This document shows, piece after piece, positions 22,602-30,890 of a stretch of 64,000 bases of DNA. Every line of letters begins with the position of its first letter. Within the stretch, counting starts at the first letter, position 1. A program made the position numbers and the translations under genes. Below the pieces are notes generated by a model. It was not told the origin of the DNA. It did not search any database and saw nothing but the letters and a program-made list of their open reading frames with translations. This DNA is from Acidobacteriota bacterium (GTDB lineage Bacteria > Acidobacteriota > Aminicenantia > Aminicenantales > Saccharicenantaceae). The stretch is from the NCBI GenBank assembly GCA_033549365.1, contig JAWSUF010000005.1, forward strand, positions 1-64,000, read 5' to 3'.

Positions 22602-22752
22602 GTATCAAGGCTTTTCCATTCTCCCATGCGACAATAATAATGATCGCCTCGCTGTACGTATCGCCGCCGATGCTCACGTAGTGAGAGGCTCCCCAACCGG
22701 TGTTTAGGGCGCCGCGTTCACGACGCCCGAACTCCAGAATGAAGGATTGCCT
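22576..22752 (-). pseudogene. Short conserved-looking fragment ahead of the nucleotidyltransferase
   Basis: A reading frame of about 58 codons encodes ILEFGRRERGALNTGWGASH, then YVSIGGDTYSEAIIII and WENGKALIREVEFERP, and stops inside the start of the next gene. It reads like the end of a real protein, but no start codon with an RBS is available and a TGA interrupts the frame upstream (ACG TGA AGG). I treat it as the 3' remnant of a small gene. The rest of 22602-22999 holds promoter block copy 4 and nothing else I recognise. Confidence 0.35.
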
Positions 22753-22815
22753 TCACGTGACACGCCGCTTCTCCTCAAAGACCTAGATTTATCAATCCGA
22801 AGAGAAATGTCAAGA

Positions 22816-22925
22816 AAGCGGCCGGATCGACCGGAATCGGGGGCCGGATCGACAGAAATTTCCGTTGTCACATCGCGTCCTTATCTTGGTGTGCAGTTCG
22901 CATTTCGGTCGGCCGGACAAGTCAA
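22816..22925 (-). promoter_or_regulatory. Shared promoter-leader block, copy 4, with two IS21-like units
   Basis: TTGACT (22920-22925) lies upstream of a poor -10 (TGCGAA, 22897-22902). The conserved core CCAAGATAAGG...GATGTGACAAC is intact at 22864-22895. Two degenerate GGCCGGATCGAC-GGAAT units follow at about 22816-22863, again between the promoter block and the downstream minus-strand gene. Confidence 0.5.
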
Positions 22926-22999
22926 GAAGAAGAGGAAATGTTGCTGAACAAGATGGCACTCTACGGCATGTCAACCAAACATTCGTCCACAAAAAATCC

Positions 23000-23029
23000 T
23001 TGACAAGTTTTTTTTGGCTTTGATATAGT
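23000..23029 (+). promoter_or_regulatory. Sigma70 promoter of the redox operon
   Basis: TTGACA at 23000-23005 and TATAGT at 23024-23029 are separated by 18 bp that include a T-tract. It is the only good promoter before the ten-gene plus-strand operon at 23116-33445. The leader from about 23036 to 23115 contains a short GTGC...GCAC inverted repeat near 23066-23080. Confidence 0.7.
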
Positions 23030-23115
23030 CCAAACCGCAGACTGGGAAAAGCACACAAGGGAAAAGTGCGAACTATGCACCTCCCATCCTAATCCGGCTT
23101 CGGAACGGAGGCGTT

Positions 23116-23646
23116 ATGACCGCGACCGCATGCCGTCATCATTGGGACATGGTCAACATCCGCGGCGGATACCTCGTCACGGAGGGCTGTTTCCACTGCC
23201 GGAACCGCACCTCCTTCTTCTCCGAGGAGCCCGTCCCACCCATCGACGACTACCACGAGGGGCCGCATTTCTGGAGCTACCTGGGAAGCTCCCAGGCCTC
23301 AAAGTTCGACCTCAGGTGCCGCCTGTGCGGAAAGGAGGTCGCCCTCAAAGAACTCATGGCCCTGATGCTCTGCTGGAAGTGCGACCCGGAGTGCGGCGTC
23401 TACCAGGCCGGAGCGGGCGGCCCCGACGGCCGAACCTGGGTCTACGTCGCCCTCTGCGCCGACTCCTCCCACATCTCCGACGAATGCGTCTCGGAGGACA
23501 GCATCCGGGCCCTCAACGAATACTTCAACGCCGGGCTCGACGACCCCGAAAAGAAAATCCTCGTCGTGCCGTGCCGCCTCCGGAAATCCGTGGACACCTG
23601 CCAGGGGATCGTCCTCGCGGACACCGGCTTGACCGAACTCTACTGA
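23116..23646 (+). CDS. Cys-rich protein of unknown function, first gene of the redox operon
   Basis: This 176-aa soluble protein has two CxxC knuckles (CFHCRN near residue 25 and CRLCGK near 74), a further CWKC near 92 and scattered Cys, compatible with zinc or iron-sulfur binding. I do not recognise the family. A GGAGGC ribosome site precedes the ATG and the DRTGG-type gene follows 18 bp later. Being first in an operon for electron-transfer enzymes, it may be an accessory or assembly protein; this is inference from position. Confidence 0.7.
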   Translation: MTATACRHHWDMVNIRGGYLVTEGCFHCRNRTSFFSEEPVPPIDDYHEGPHFWSYLGSSQASKFDLRCRLCGKEVALKELMALMLCWKCDPECGVYQAGAGGPDGRTWVYVALCADSSHISDECVSEDSIRALNEYFNAGLDDPEKKILVVPCRLRKSVDTCQGIVLADTGLTELY

Positions 23647-23664
23647 GAAAAGGAAGGATCAGCC

Positions 23665-23991
23665 ATGAAAATCTCCGAACTTTCCGAAAAACTCGGACTT
23701 GCGGCCTTCAACCGGCACCCCGACAAGGACATCCGGGGCGTCTACATCTCCGACATGGTGAGCGACATCATCGGCATCAAGGAGGGCAACCTTCTCATCA
23801 CCCTCCAGACCCACAAGAACCTCATCGCGGCGGCCAACCTCGTCGACGTCGCCGCCATCGTCTATTCCCGCAATAAAAAGCCCCCCGAGGACGTCGTGGC
23901 CCTGGCCGACCGGGCCAAGATCGCCCTCTTCGGGTCGCCCGACGACACCTGGACCCTGGCCAAGAAGCTCTACGAGCTCGGCATCCGCTGA
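23665..23991 (+). CDS. DRTGG-type domain protein (hydrogenase-operon accessory)
   Basis: This 108-aa protein, MKISELSEKLGLAAFNR..., is a small stand-alone domain related to the DRTGG domain found in phosphotransacetylase N-termini and CBS proteins. Such single-domain proteins recur in [FeFe]-hydrogenase operons of anaerobes. The segment VYISDMVSDIIGIKEGN and the IVYSRNKKPPEDVVALA helix are the recognisable parts. It probably binds a nucleotide or regulates the complex; no catalytic residues are evident. A second, divergent copy is at 28791-29135 in the same operon. Confidence 0.75.
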   Translation: MKISELSEKLGLAAFNRHPDKDIRGVYISDMVSDIIGIKEGNLLITLQTHKNLIAAANLVDVAAIVYSRNKKPPEDVVALADRAKIALFGSPDDTWTLAKKLYELGIR

Positions 23992-24004
23992 CCGCCGGAC
24001 GACC

Positions 24005-26524
24005 ATGGCCCGCACCGAGCCACGCACCCTGACCATGGAATTCGACGGGCGGCCGGCCGCCTTCCCCGAGGGCGCAACCGTCCTCCGGGCGGCCGAGATC
24101 AACGGCGTCTCCATTTCCTCGCTCTGCTCCCACAAGGACCTCTCGCCGTTCGGCGGATGCCGGCTGTGCATGGTGGAGATCGAGGGCCTGCCCGGCTTCC
24201 CTCTCTCCTGCAGCACCCCGGCCGCGGAAGGCATGAAGGTCCGGACGGAATCGCCGGCCCTCCGGGAAAACCGCCGGGAGATGCTCAAGCTCATCCTCAG
24301 CGAGCACCCCTCGAGCTGCCTCATCTGCGACGAGAGCGCCGCCTGCCGCGGCTACCAGACGACCATCCGCAAGGCCGGCGTGACGACGGGCTGCCGCTTC
24401 TGCCCCAACGACGACCAATGCGAGCTCCAGGACGCAATCGGCCGGATCGGCATGCCGGAGATCGACTATCCCATCCTCTACCACGGCTTCGAGCCCGAAC
24501 ACGACGACCCCTTCTACGACCGCGACTACAACGTCTGCATCCTCTGCGGCCGCTGCGTCCGGATGTGCGCCGAGGTCCGCGGCAGCAACATCCTGGCCTT
24601 CACCCACCGCGGCTCGAAGACCAAGATCGGCCCGGCCTTCGGCCGCAGCCACCGCGAGGCCGGCTGCGAGTTCTGCGGCGCCTGCGTCGACGTCTGCCCG
24701 ACGGGCGCCCTGGCCGACAAGGCCTCCAAGTGGGAGGGCAAGCCCGACGGCGCCCACATCTCGACATGCCCCGTCTGCGCCATCGGCTGCCGCATCGAAC
24801 TCCGCCACAAGGGCGGCCGCCTGACCCGGGTCAAGGCCCACGCCGACCCCGAGGTCAATGACGGACAGCTCTGCCTCAAGGGCCGCTTCTGCCTGCCGGA
24901 GGCGACCCACCATTTCTCGCGGAGCCGGAAGCCCCTTCTCAAGAAGGGCGAATTCGTCCGCGAGGTGTCCTGGGACGAGGCGATCTCGCGGGTCGCGGGG
25001 GAACTCCGCGGCCTCGACCCCGGCGATTTCGCCATGCTCGCATCGCCCGACCTCACGAACGAAAGCCTCTATGCGGCGCAAAAATTCACACGGGAGGTCA
25101 TCGGAAGCGCGAACATCGACTCGACGGCCCGGGCGGAACTCGCCGGAGGGCCGGGCTTCTGGGCGGGGCTCTTTTCCCTGCCGATCTCCCTCAAGGACAT
25201 CGCCCGCTCCGACGTCATCCTGGCCGCCGGGCTCGACAGCCGCTTCGACTTCTCCGTCGTCGGGACCAAGATCCGCCAGGCGATCGACGCCGGGGCCCGG
25301 CTCGTGACCGTCGATCCCCGGGACAGCAATCTGGCCCGCTACACGGACGACTGGCTGCGCCCGTCCCCGGGACGTGAGGGCACGCTCCTCAAGGCCGTCG
25401 CCGAAGCGCTCACCGGGAAAAGGCCAGGGCTCAAGGCCGCGGCCGATGCGGCGTCGGTCGAAGTCGCCGACCTCGAACAGGCGGTCTCCATCCTCAAGTC
25501 CGGAAAGCGCCTCACCGTGATCCTCGGGCCCCAGCTTTTCCACTACGGCGACCTCTCGGACCTGGACGCGGCCGTAAAGACGCTTTCCGGAAGGGCGGAG
25601 ACGAACTTCATCCCGCTCTATTTCGGGGCCAACAGCCGGGGCGCACTCGAACTCGGTGTTTTTCCCGAAACCGGGCCGGAAGGCGCCGCGCGAGCGGACG
25701 GAAACTTCCGCTTCACGGTTCTGGTCTCCGGAAAGGTGCGGCCCAAGGTCTTGTATCTCGTGGGCGACATCCCGTTTTTCGACCGCCCGGACTGCGATTT
25801 TCTGATCGTCCAGGACACCTATCTTCCCCCGTTCGAATTCGACGTCTTTCTACCCGCCTCCTCGTTCGCCGAAGCCGGGGGAAGCCTCGTCAACCTGGAG
25901 GGCCGGGTGCAGGAGGTCGTCCAGGTCGAAAATCCGCCGGAAGGGGCCATGACCGGGTTCATGCGGCCGGACTGGCGGATCTTCTCCGACCTGGCCGCAT
26001 CGCTCGACCGTCACACGATGAGCTACAAGACGCCGGCCGACGTCTTCAAGGACATCCGCAGGGATGTCCCGGGCTTTCCGCCCGGAGCCAACCGGAGGCC
26101 GCGGCGCATGGCGGCCCCGTCCGCATGGGCGCCGGAGGCCGCGGAAAACGGAGGGCCGGCTGTGAAGGGCGCCTTCGCCCTCATCGCAAAGCCGGGCGGC
26201 TACCGCCACCGCGGGATCGACCTCGTCTCGAAAGCCGGCGGGCTTTCCGAACTCGGGCTCGAGGAGGGATTCCGGATGAATCCGGCGGACATCGATCGCC
26301 TGGGAGTCGAAAACGGCGGCGATATTTGCATCACTTGCAAAAGCCTTGATGCGCCCGTCTCCGGCCCTGCCGTCGAGGATGCGGAATGCCCGGAGGGCGC
26401 GGTCTACGTCACGCGGCCCGTCGTTTTCGGCGGGTTGGATCACAGGCGGGCCCTCCGGCCGCTTTTCGGGCTTTCGGCCAATCCGGTCCGGGTCGACGTC
26501 GCCCGCGCCGGGAAGGAGACATGA
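24005..26524 (+). CDS. NuoG/FdhA-like iron-sulfur protein with molybdopterin-fold domain
   Basis: This 839-aa protein starts with a [2Fe-2S] domain (C41, C52, C55, C69), then the NuoG-type His/Cys cluster region (HPSSCLICDESAACRGYQ), two [4Fe-4S] motifs (CILCGRCVRMC and CEFCGACVDVCPTGAL) and an FdhA-like Fe-S motif CPVCAIGC. The molybdopterin-oxidoreductase fold begins with GQLCLKGRFC. Where formate dehydrogenases carry the Cys or Sec that binds molybdenum, this protein reads IDSTARAELAG, so it looks catalytically silent like NuoG and probably only conducts electrons. It is the largest subunit of the putative complex and overlaps or abuts its neighbours closely. Confidence 0.85.
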   Translation: MARTEPRTLTMEFDGRPAAFPEGATVLRAAEINGVSISSLCSHKDLSPFGGCRLCMVEIEGLPGFPLSCSTPAAEGMKVRTESPALRENRREMLKLILSEHPSSCLICDESAACRGYQTTIRKAGVTTGCRFCPNDDQCELQDAIGRIGMPEIDYPILYHGFEPEHDDPFYDRDYNVCILCGRCVRMCAEVRGSNILAFTHRGSKTKIGPAFGRSHREAGCEFCGACVDVCPTGALADKASKWEGKPDGAHISTCPVCAIGCRIELRHKGGRLTRVKAHADPEVNDGQLCLKGRFCLPEATHHFSRSRKPLLKKGEFVREVSWDEAISRVAGELRGLDPGDFAMLASPDLTNESLYAAQKFTREVIGSANIDSTARAELAGGPGFWAGLFSLPISLKDIARSDVILAAGLDSRFDFSVVGTKIRQAIDAGARLVTVDPRDSNLARYTDDWLRPSPGREGTLLKAVAEALTGKRPGLKAAADAASVEVADLEQAVSILKSGKRLTVILGPQLFHYGDLSDLDAAVKTLSGRAETNFIPLYFGANSRGALELGVFPETGPEGAARADGNFRFTVLVSGKVRPKVLYLVGDIPFFDRPDCDFLIVQDTYLPPFEFDVFLPASSFAEAGGSLVNLEGRVQEVVQVENPPEGAMTGFMRPDWRIFSDLAASLDRHTMSYKTPADVFKDIRRDVPGFPPGANRRPRRMAAPSAWAPEAAENGGPAVKGAFALIAKPGGYRHRGIDLVSKAGGLSELGLEEGFRMNPADIDRLGVENGGDICITCKSLDAPVSGPAVEDAECPEGAVYVTRPVVFGGLDHRRALRPLFGLSANPVRVDVARAGKET

Positions 26525-26525
26525 C

Positions 26526-27359
26526 ATGTACGAAGTGATCGAGCGGCGGATGATCGTCCCCAACCACCACGAGCTCACCGTCCGGGCCCCGGCCGTGGCC
26601 GCCTCCATCCGGCCCGGCCAGTTCGTCATCGTCCGGCCCGACGAGATGGGCGAGCGCATCCCGCTTTCGGTCGCCGACTGGGACGCGAAAGCCGGGACCG
26701 TGACCTCGATCTTCATGCAGGTCGGGGCGTCGACGGCCAAGCTGGCCCGCCTGAAACCCGGCCGAAAAATCCCCACCTACGCCGGGCCGCTGGGCAAGGC
26801 GACCCCGATCGAGAAAGTCGGGACCGCGCTCTGCGTCGGGGGCTGTTACGGTATCGGCTCGATCCATCCCGTCGCCCGGGCGCTCAAGGCCGCGGGCAAC
26901 AAGGTCTACACCTTCATCGAGGCCCGCTCCTCCTATCTCGTCTACTGGGAGGAAAAGCTGGGGCGGGTTTCGGACGGTGTCTTCGTCGTTACCCGTGACG
27001 GAACGGCGGGCCGCAAGGGCCATATCGACAAGATGCCGGCCATGATGGAGGAGGCCGGGGTCAAGCCCGATCTCGTCATCGTCAACGGCTGCACGTTTCT
27101 CCTGATGCGGACCTCCGAACTGACGAAGCCGCTGGGCTGGAAGACGATCGTCAACATGAACCCGATCATGATCGACGGCACGGGGATGTGCGGCGTCTGC
27201 CGGCTTTCGGTCGGCGGCAAGATGAAGTTCGCCTGTGTCGACGGCCCCGACTTCGACGGGCATGAGATCGACTGGGCGGAATTTCTGGCCCGGCGCAAGA
27301 GCTACAGTCCGGAGGAGATCGACCCGCTCCGCCGGAGCAGCAGCGCCACGCATTTTTGA
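26526..27359 (+). CDS. NfnA-like FAD/[2Fe-2S] electron-transfer subunit
   Basis: This 277-aa protein belongs to the ferredoxin:NADP reductase / PyrK-like family: FAD-binding barrel with GQFVIVRPDEMGERIPLS, NAD(P)-binding GGCYGIGSIHPVARAL, and the C-terminal [2Fe-2S] motif GTGMCGVCRLSVGGKMKFAC. With NfnB it can form NADH-dependent ferredoxin:NADP+ oxidoreductase or a sulfide dehydrogenase-type unit. I start it at the ATG at 26526, one base after the preceding stop, since MYEVIERRMIVPNHHELTVR is the family's usual beginning. Confidence 0.88.
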   Translation: MYEVIERRMIVPNHHELTVRAPAVAASIRPGQFVIVRPDEMGERIPLSVADWDAKAGTVTSIFMQVGASTAKLARLKPGRKIPTYAGPLGKATPIEKVGTALCVGGCYGIGSIHPVARALKAAGNKVYTFIEARSSYLVYWEEKLGRVSDGVFVVTRDGTAGRKGHIDKMPAMMEEAGVKPDLVIVNGCTFLLMRTSELTKPLGWKTIVNMNPIMIDGTGMCGVCRLSVGGKMKFACVDGPDFDGHEIDWAEFLARRKSYSPEEIDPLRRSSSATHF

Positions 27360-27373
27360 GGAGGGTTTCGAGC

Positions 27374-28789
27374 GTGAATGACGAAAAACCGGCCAAGAAG
27401 ACCCTGGACCTGAAGCGGCGGCCCATGCCGAAGCAGGATCACCTGGAGCGGAGAAAGAACTTCGAGGAGGTGGCCTTCGGATATCCCCCCGACACGGCCG
27501 TCGAGGAGGCCCGGCGCTGCCTGGACTGCAAGAAGCCGTTCTGCCGGGACGGCTGCCCCGTCGGGATCGACATTCCCGGCTTCATCCGCGCCATCGTCGC
27601 GCGCGACTTCGCGGCGGGCATCCGCAAGCTCAAGGAGACGAACGCCCTTCCGGCCATCTGCGGCCGCGTCTGCCCCCAGGAGGAGCAGTGCGAGAAGCTC
27701 TGCGTCATCGGCAAGAAGGGCGAGCCCGTCTCCATCGGGCGGCTCGAACGGTTCCTTGCCGACTGGGAGGCGGCCTCGGGAAAACTCGAGATGCCCGAGA
27801 TGGCCCCGAAGACCGGGAAGAAGGTGGCCGTCGTCGGGGCCGGGCCGGCCGGACTCACCGTAGCCAACGACCTTCTCGTTCTCGGTCATGAGGTGACGAT
27901 TTTCGAGGCGCTTCACGATTGCGGCGGTGTCCTCACCTACGGAATTCCGGAGTTCCGGCTTCCCAACACAATCGTCGGGCGCGAGGTGGAATACGTCCGG
28001 CGGCTGGGGGCAAAGATCCATCTGGACTTCATCGTCGGCACGACCCGGACGGTCGACCAGCTTCTCGAGGAGTACGACGCCCTGTTCGTCGGCTCGGGGG
28101 CGGGGCTGCCCTGGTTCATGGAGATCCCGGGCGAAAACCTGAACGGCGTCTATTCGGCCAACGAATACCTGACGCGCGTCAACCTGATGAAGGGCTTTCG
28201 CTTCCCCGAATACGACACACCCATCAAGCAGCCGTCCAAGGTCGCGGTGGTCGGCGGCGGCAATGTGGCCATGGACTCCGCCCGGACGGCCGTGCGGCTG
28301 GGCGCCGACGAAGTGCACCTCGTCTACCGGCGGGGGCGGCACGAGCTTCCGGCCCGCGAGGAGGAGGTCGAAAACGCCGAGGAGGAGGGCGTGATCTTCA
28401 ACCTTCTGACCCTGCCCATCCGGCTGATCGGCGACGAGCACGGCTGGCTCAAGGAAATGGAGTGTCTGGAGATGGCCCTGGGAGAGCCCGACGATTCGGG
28501 GCGGCGGCGCCCGATGCCGATCGAGGGGTCGAACTTCCTCATGCCGACCGACGCCGTGGTCATCGCCATCGGAAACAGCCCGAACCCGCTGATCCCCATG
28601 ACCACGCCCGGCCTCGAAATCAGCCGCAAGGGCGGGATCGTGACCGACGAAGCCACGGCTAAGACGACCAAGGCCCGGGTCTGGGCGGGCGGCGACATCG
28701 TCCGGGGCGCGGCCACGGTCATCAGCGCCATGGGCGACGCCCGGATCGCCGCCGCCTCGATTCACAAGTACTTGACGGGACAGGAGTGA
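27374..28789 (+). CDS. NfnB / GltD-like NAD(P)H oxidoreductase subunit
   Basis: This 471-aa flavoprotein has an N-terminal [4Fe-4S] module (RRCLDCKKPFCRDGCPVGID and CGRCVCPQEEQCEKLC-like region), the FAD dinucleotide fold VAVVGAGPAGLTVANDL and the second NAD(P) fold VAVVGGGNVAMDSARTA. It matches NfnB and glutamate synthase small subunits. No glutamate synthase large subunit is nearby, so the NfnA pairing decides the function. I chose the GTG at 27374 because a GAGGAGG site lies 9 nt upstream; a TTG at 27356 would overlap the preceding stop. Confidence 0.88.
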   Translation: MNDEKPAKKTLDLKRRPMPKQDHLERRKNFEEVAFGYPPDTAVEEARRCLDCKKPFCRDGCPVGIDIPGFIRAIVARDFAAGIRKLKETNALPAICGRVCPQEEQCEKLCVIGKKGEPVSIGRLERFLADWEAASGKLEMPEMAPKTGKKVAVVGAGPAGLTVANDLLVLGHEVTIFEALHDCGGVLTYGIPEFRLPNTIVGREVEYVRRLGAKIHLDFIVGTTRTVDQLLEEYDALFVGSGAGLPWFMEIPGENLNGVYSANEYLTRVNLMKGFRFPEYDTPIKQPSKVAVVGGGNVAMDSARTAVRLGADEVHLVYRRGRHELPAREEEVENAEEEGVIFNLLTLPIRLIGDEHGWLKEMECLEMALGEPDDSGRRRPMPIEGSNFLMPTDAVVIAIGNSPNPLIPMTTPGLEISRKGGIVTDEATAKTTKARVWAGGDIVRGAATVISAMGDARIAAASIHKYLTGQE

Positions 28790-28790
28790 C

Positions 28791-29135
28791 ATGAAACTCT
28801 CCGAAGTCCGCGACGTCCTCGAATGCGAAGTTCTCGTCGGGGAGGATGATCTGTCGATCGACGTCCGGACGGTCGTGGCCTCGGACGGCATGAGCGAGAT
28901 CCTGGCCTTTGCCAAATCGAAGGAGCTCATGGTCACGGGGCTCACGAACATCCAGTCCGTCCGCACGGCCGATCTGGCCGGCTGCAGCGCCGTCGTCTAC
29001 TGCCGGGGGAAGCGGCCCGACGCCCGGGTCCTCGAATACGCCCGGGCCAAGAAAATCCCCATCCTGGCGACCCGCATGGTCATGTTCGACATCTGCGCCG
29101 TGCTGTCCGGAAAGGGGCTCAAAGGGGTTTCATGA
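28791..29135 (+). CDS. DRTGG-type domain protein, second copy
   Basis: This 114-aa protein (MKLSEVRDVLECEVLVGEDDL) shares size, start pattern and the VVYCRGKRPDARVLEYA helix region with the protein at 23665, but has diverged strongly. Its ATG is one base after the NfnB stop and its own stop overlaps the next start (ATGA), so it is translated as part of the block. In [FeFe]-hydrogenase operons such a protein is usually followed by an anti-sigma-type ATPase and a hydrogenase-like iron-sulfur protein, exactly as here. Its function is unknown. Confidence 0.75.
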   Translation: MKLSEVRDVLECEVLVGEDDLSIDVRTVVASDGMSEILAFAKSKELMVTGLTNIQSVRTADLAGCSAVVYCRGKRPDARVLEYARAKKIPILATRMVMFDICAVLSGKGLKGVS

Positions 29136-29572
29136 CCGGCGCCGAACTGCTGCGCGAGACGTTCGAGATCCAGGGCCGGGATTTTGACAAGGCCGGAGAG
29201 ATCTCGAGCGAGATCAAGGTCACGCTTCTCGACCTCGGGATCCCCGCGGAAAGCATCCGGCGGTCCGTGGTCATCGCCTTCGAGGCTGAAATGAACGTCG
29301 TCATGTACGCGGACAAGGGGACGCTGACCTTCGTCCTCACCGAGGAGGAGGTGAAGCTCGACATCTGCGACGAGGGGCCGGGCATCGCCGACCTGGAACT
29401 GGCCTTCCAGGAAGGATTCACGACGGCCTCGGACGAGATGCGGGAACTCGGCTTCGGGTTCGGCATGGGCCTTCCGAACATGGAAAAGAACGCCGACGAC
29501 CTGCGGGTCGAAACCGAGGTCGGAAAGGGGACGTCCGTTTACGCCCGGATCCGCCTCAACACACATGGATGA
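29132..29572 (+). CDS. Anti-sigma-factor-type ATP-binding protein (HATPase_c)
   Basis: This 146-aa protein is a single GHKL ATPase domain similar to RsbW/SpoIIAB: the N-box helix VVIAFEAEMNVVMYA, the G1 box ICDEGPGIADLE and the G2 box LGFGFGMGLPNMEKNADDL. It may be a serine kinase or switch protein that regulates its neighbour, probably by phosphorylating or sequestering a partner. It is coupled to the DRTGG-type gene by ATGA and sits just ahead of the sensory hydrogenase-like gene, a conserved trio in anaerobes. Confidence 0.85.
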   Translation: MTGAELLRETFEIQGRDFDKAGEISSEIKVTLLDLGIPAESIRRSVVIAFEAEMNVVMYADKGTLTFVLTEEEVKLDICDEGPGIADLELAFQEGFTTASDEMRELGFGFGMGLPNMEKNADDLRVETEVGKGTSVYARIRLNTHG

Positions 29573-29584
29573 GCTAAAAGGGCC

Positions 29585-30889
29585 ATGAATGAGCTGACGC
29601 ACGGTTTTCGGATCGAGGCCGAAAAGTGCCACGGCTGCATGGCCTGCATGCGGGCCTGCCCAACCCGGGCGATCCGGGTGAAAAAGGGCCGGGCGTCGGT
29701 CATTCCCCAGCTCTGCATCGACTGCGGGTCGTGTCTTGCAGCCTGCTCGACGGGGGCTATCGCGGCGGCGACCGTCGGCTTCGCCGAGCTCGACAAGTTC
29801 AAATACAAGGTCGCCGTCGTCACGCCGGCCCTGTACACGCAATTTCCCCTGAAGCACGCGCCGGCCCAGGTCAACCGGGCGCTTCGCGAGCTCGGATTCG
29901 ACGCCGTTTGGGAATACGCCGTCGACATCGAGCTCATCGACCTGGCCATCCGCAAGTATGTCAAGAACTGGTCCGGACCGTTCCCGCTCATCTCCAACTC
30001 CTGCCCGGTCGTCGTCCGCCTGGTCCAGGTCGCCTATCCCACCCTGGTCAATCAGCTCATCCGGGTCGACGCGCCGCGCGAGACCGCCGCCCGCGAACTG
30101 AAACGCCGTTATTCGAAAAAGCTGGGCCTCGAACCCTCGGAAATCGCCGCCGTCTACATCGCTCCTTGCCAGGCGAAAACGATCTCCATCCTTCAACCGG
30201 CCGAGGGTGGAGGAAGCTCGTTGGACGGCTCCGTGGGCATCTCCGAGATATACAACGATCTTCTGTCCATCCTGCGACGCGGCCCGGCCGAGGACGATCC
30301 GGCGGGGAACGGGAACGGCTCGTCCGAGTGGTTTCACTGGGGCGCGCCGGAGGGCGAGTTCCCCAGCCTGTCCCAGGAGCATTATCTTCCCCTCCTGGGT
30401 CTTTCGGACATCATCAAGGTCTTCAACGACATCGAGAAGGGTAAGATCCGGAACATCGACTTCCTGGAGTGCCACGCCTGCCAGGGCGCCTGCATCGGCG
30501 GCAACCTGACCGTCGAGAACCTGTATGTCGCCCGCACCCGGAACCTTCGCTTGATTTCGGGCCTGTCGCTTCCGTCGCAGGCGATGGGGGACGAGATCGC
30601 CCGGCGGCTCTCCGAGGAGGATTTTTCGCTGAGGGCGCCCATTCTGCCCCGGAATGTCGAAGGCCGGGACATCGACCTGCGCGACCGGGTGGCCCGGAAA
30701 AAGCGGGCGGACGCGATGATGAAGACCCTGCCGGGTTTGAACTGCGGACTGTGCGGCGCGCCGTCCTGCAGGAACCATGCCGAGGACGTCTCGCTCGACC
30801 GGGCCGAGACGGTGGAGTGCGTGTTTCTGTCGCGCGACCGGATCGATGTCCTGAGGACGATCTACAAGAAAACAGCGAGAGGAGACTGA
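29585..30889 (+). CDS. Sensory-type [FeFe]-hydrogenase-like iron-sulfur protein
   Basis: This 434-aa protein has an N-terminal 2x[4Fe-4S] domain (CHGCMACMRACP and CIDCGSCLAACS) and the hydrogenase large-subunit C-terminal domain, plus a C-terminal Fe-S motif CGLCGAPSC. The H-cluster motifs are altered but keep the cluster ligands: NSCPV in place of TSCCP, APCQAKT for PCTAKK and ECHACQGACIGG for the third. The Cys that relays protons in catalytic enzymes is replaced by Ser, which is typical of sensory (HydS-like, group C/D) proteins. It probably senses hydrogen or redox state and signals through the neighbouring ATPase. Confidence 0.85.
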   Translation: MNELTHGFRIEAEKCHGCMACMRACPTRAIRVKKGRASVIPQLCIDCGSCLAACSTGAIAAATVGFAELDKFKYKVAVVTPALYTQFPLKHAPAQVNRALRELGFDAVWEYAVDIELIDLAIRKYVKNWSGPFPLISNSCPVVVRLVQVAYPTLVNQLIRVDAPRETAARELKRRYSKKLGLEPSEIAAVYIAPCQAKTISILQPAEGGGSSLDGSVGISEIYNDLLSILRRGPAEDDPAGNGNGSSEWFHWGAPEGEFPSLSQEHYLPLLGLSDIIKVFNDIEKGKIRNIDFLECHACQGACIGGNLTVENLYVARTRNLRLISGLSLPSQAMGDEIARRLSEEDFSLRAPILPRNVEGRDIDLRDRVARKKRADAMMKTLPGLNCGLCGAPSCRNHAEDVSLDRAETVECVFLSRDRIDVLRTIYKKTARGD

Positions 30890-30890
30890 C

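Noticed and set aside
22576-22752. In-frame TGA in the fragment before the RlaP-like gene, as a third Sec site
   Set aside because: There is no start codon or open frame upstream, no SECIS-like hairpin was found nearby, and the fragment is short.
24005-26524. Formate dehydrogenase as the function of the NuoG-like protein
   Set aside because: The Cys/Sec molybdenum ligand region is replaced by TARAELAG and no catalytic residues are seen, so NuoG-like electron transfer is the better reading.
29585-30889. A catalytic [FeFe]-hydrogenase
   Set aside because: The H-cluster motifs have the sensory-type changes (NSCPV instead of TSCCP) and the protein is shorter than HydA.
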